Assembly: GCA_965238305.1 (NCBI GenBank)
Contig: CBDEHK010000001.1
Span: 4,216,001-4,280,000, forward strand
DNA length: 64,000 nucleotides
Direction: 5' to 3'
DNA from: CBDCGJ01 sp965238305
GTDB taxonomy: Bacteria; Pseudomonadota; Alphaproteobacteria; GCA-2731375
Part shown: piece by piece, positions 63,003 to 64,000 of the stretch
Layout: each line of letters starts with the position of its first letter
How positions within the stretch are numbered: the stretch's first letter is position 1
Program-made: the position numbers and the translations under genes
Notes under the pieces: generated by a model
The model's database searches: none
What the model was told of the DNA's origin: nothing
Seen by the model: only the letters and a program-made list of their open reading frames with translations

Positions 63003-64000
63003 TCATGCCGCCATCATTGCCGGACGCTTGGTGCGCCACAGCACCATAACAATAATCGCAACATTAAGCGCGTTCCAGGCGACACCATTGATGAAAGCGA
63101 CCTGATAGGAACCAGTGATATCGTAAATCCAACCCGATAACCAACCGCCGAAGGCCATGCCCACGATGGTCGCCATAATCACCAGACCAACCCGCTCACC
63201 GGCTTCTTTGGCCGGCAAATATTCGCGCACGATGATTGCGTAACTTGGAACAATGCCGCCTTGGGACAAGCCAAAGATCATTGAGACGATATAAAGCGAC
63301 GCCAACCCATCGAACGGCATATACAATAATAATGCCAATCCTTGCAGCACCGAGCCGATCAATAAAGTACGAACGCCACCGATATAGTCGGCCAGAAATC
63401 CCGATAACAAACGACTGACCACACCTGCAGCCAGCATCAAGGATAACATTTCCGCCCCGCGCGCAACGCCAAAGCCTAAATCGGCACAATAAGCAACGAT
63501 ATGGACCTGCGGCATCGACATCGCGACACAGCAGCTGATACCGGCGATGACCAGCATGATCTGCAACGTACGGGGGGACAAGTCGATGACATTGCGGCTA
63601 TGCGCCGTCGGAATATCCGGTTGATCGCCGGATAAAGCTTGCGGCAACCGACGACGTAATAACAGCGCTAATGGCACCATGGTCGATATGACAAATAGAC
63701 CAACGCCAAAATAAACCGCACGCCAGCCATCATCTTGTAAAAATCCCTGTAAAATGTTTGGCCAGATAGCACCGGCGAGATAATTGCCGCTGGCCGCCGC
63801 CGCGACAGCGAAACCCAGCCGGCGTCGAAACCAATGCGAGATATCCGCGATCATTGGCCCAAAAGTCGCTGCCGTTCCCATCCCGATCAGTAGGGCATGG
63901 GGGATAGCGAAAAACCAAATTGACGGCGCCAGCGAAGCCAGGATGAGCCCGCTAGACAATGCTATTGCAGCGCCGATCAGCGGGATGACAATGCCGAGGC
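63003..64000 (-). CDS. MFS transporter (5' end outside window)
   Basis: At least 332 aa of an MFS permease with helices and the loop motif 'SHWFRRRLGFAVAAAASG', 'LLSGFLADYIGGVRTLLIGS' (motif A of the second half) and 'VREYLPAKEAGERVGLVI'. The first listed start is TTG 63959, but the frame stays open through 'GIVIPLIGAAIALSSGLIL' to the window edge, so the N-terminal helices lie beyond it. It resembles oxalate/monocarboxylate-type MFS transporters. Confidence 0.88.
   Translation of the reverse strand, partial: LGIVIPLIGAAIALSSGLILASLAPSIWFFAIPHALLIGMGTAATFGPMIADISHWFRRRLGFAVAAAASGNYLAGAIWPNILQGFLQDDGWRAVYFGVGLFVISTMVPLALLLRRRLPQALSGDQPDIPTAHSRNVIDLSPRTLQIMLVIAGISCCVAMSMPQVHIVAYCADLGFGVARGAEMLSLMLAAGVVSRLLSGFLADYIGGVRTLLIGSVLQGLALLLYMPFDGLASLYIVSMIFGLSQGGIVPSYAIIVREYLPAKEAGERVGLVIMATIVGMAFGGWLSGWIYDITGSYQVAFINGVAWNALNVAIIVMVLWRTKRPAMMAA

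Noticed and set aside
1..64000. CRISPR arrays, insertion sequences, integrases
   Set aside because: No regularly spaced repeats and no transposase or integrase-like frame seen; the repeats found are gene-tail duplications.

Overview
The window is a 64 kb chromosomal stretch of an alphaproteobacterium, probably from the Rhodospirillales or a related order. This is inferred from the run pdxH - Sel1 protein - DnaJ-type chaperone - BrkB/YihY - fabI - aroC, from the density of acyl-CoA, crotonase, SDR and glutathione-transferase genes, and from a RutR-type regulator with its operator. No tRNA, rRNA, CRISPR array, integrase or transposase is visible.

Layout. 0-10 kb holds a partial phosphotransferase with a DUF6285 partner and an AtuA-type catabolic operon (enoyl-CoA-reductase-like SDR, two tandem acyl-CoA dehydrogenases, AtuA, small protein) divergent from an IclR regulator and a nagA-type deacetylase. 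A MarR/GST divergent pair with two matching operator palindromes follows. 10-15 kb holds a minus-strand run headed by two RutR-type operators: an N-carbamoyl amino-acid amidohydrolase, a DHFR-like protein, a CPTC thioredoxin-domain protein and a UGSC-family gene with an in-frame TGA where selenocysteine is expected. A RutR homologue is divergent. 15-26 kb holds GSTs, crotonases, a broken MFS gene and an operon for cyclic-amide and carbamoyl breakdown (SDR, acetylpolyamine/HDAC-type hydrolase, N-carbamoyl-D-amino-acid-type hydrolase, dihydropyrimidinase, hydantoin-type racemase, YdhR-like protein). 26-32 kb is housekeeping.

32-40.7 kb is accessory and AT-richer, and is the most unusual region. 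Downstream of intact aroC lie a 597-aa protein with a peptidoglycan-binding-like domain, a membrane protein on the opposite strand, an orphan copy of the 597-aa protein's C-terminus, a paralogue of the membrane protein, and then a duplicated 324-bp aroC 3' end carrying a premature stop. After a PD-(D/E)XK-like protein, a second gene-tail duplication appears: a cupin 3' fragment at 38.0 kb and the intact cupin at 40.4 kb enclose two paralogous secreted proteins. The layout suggests toxin/immunity-type cassettes gained beside gene ends. The function is inferred, not shown.

40.8-64 kb holds transporters (AEC, TRAP, MFS), a MetE-like protein, a class III cyclase with TPRs, RidA, a nitroreductase, two sensor kinases, and acyl-CoA genes grouped with a nitronate monooxygenase and an NDP-forming acyl-CoA synthetase. 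A gutted hemN pseudogene still carries a perfect FNR-type box. Starts were chosen from ribosome-binding sites and conserved N-termini. Percent identities were counted by eye on ungapped alignments.
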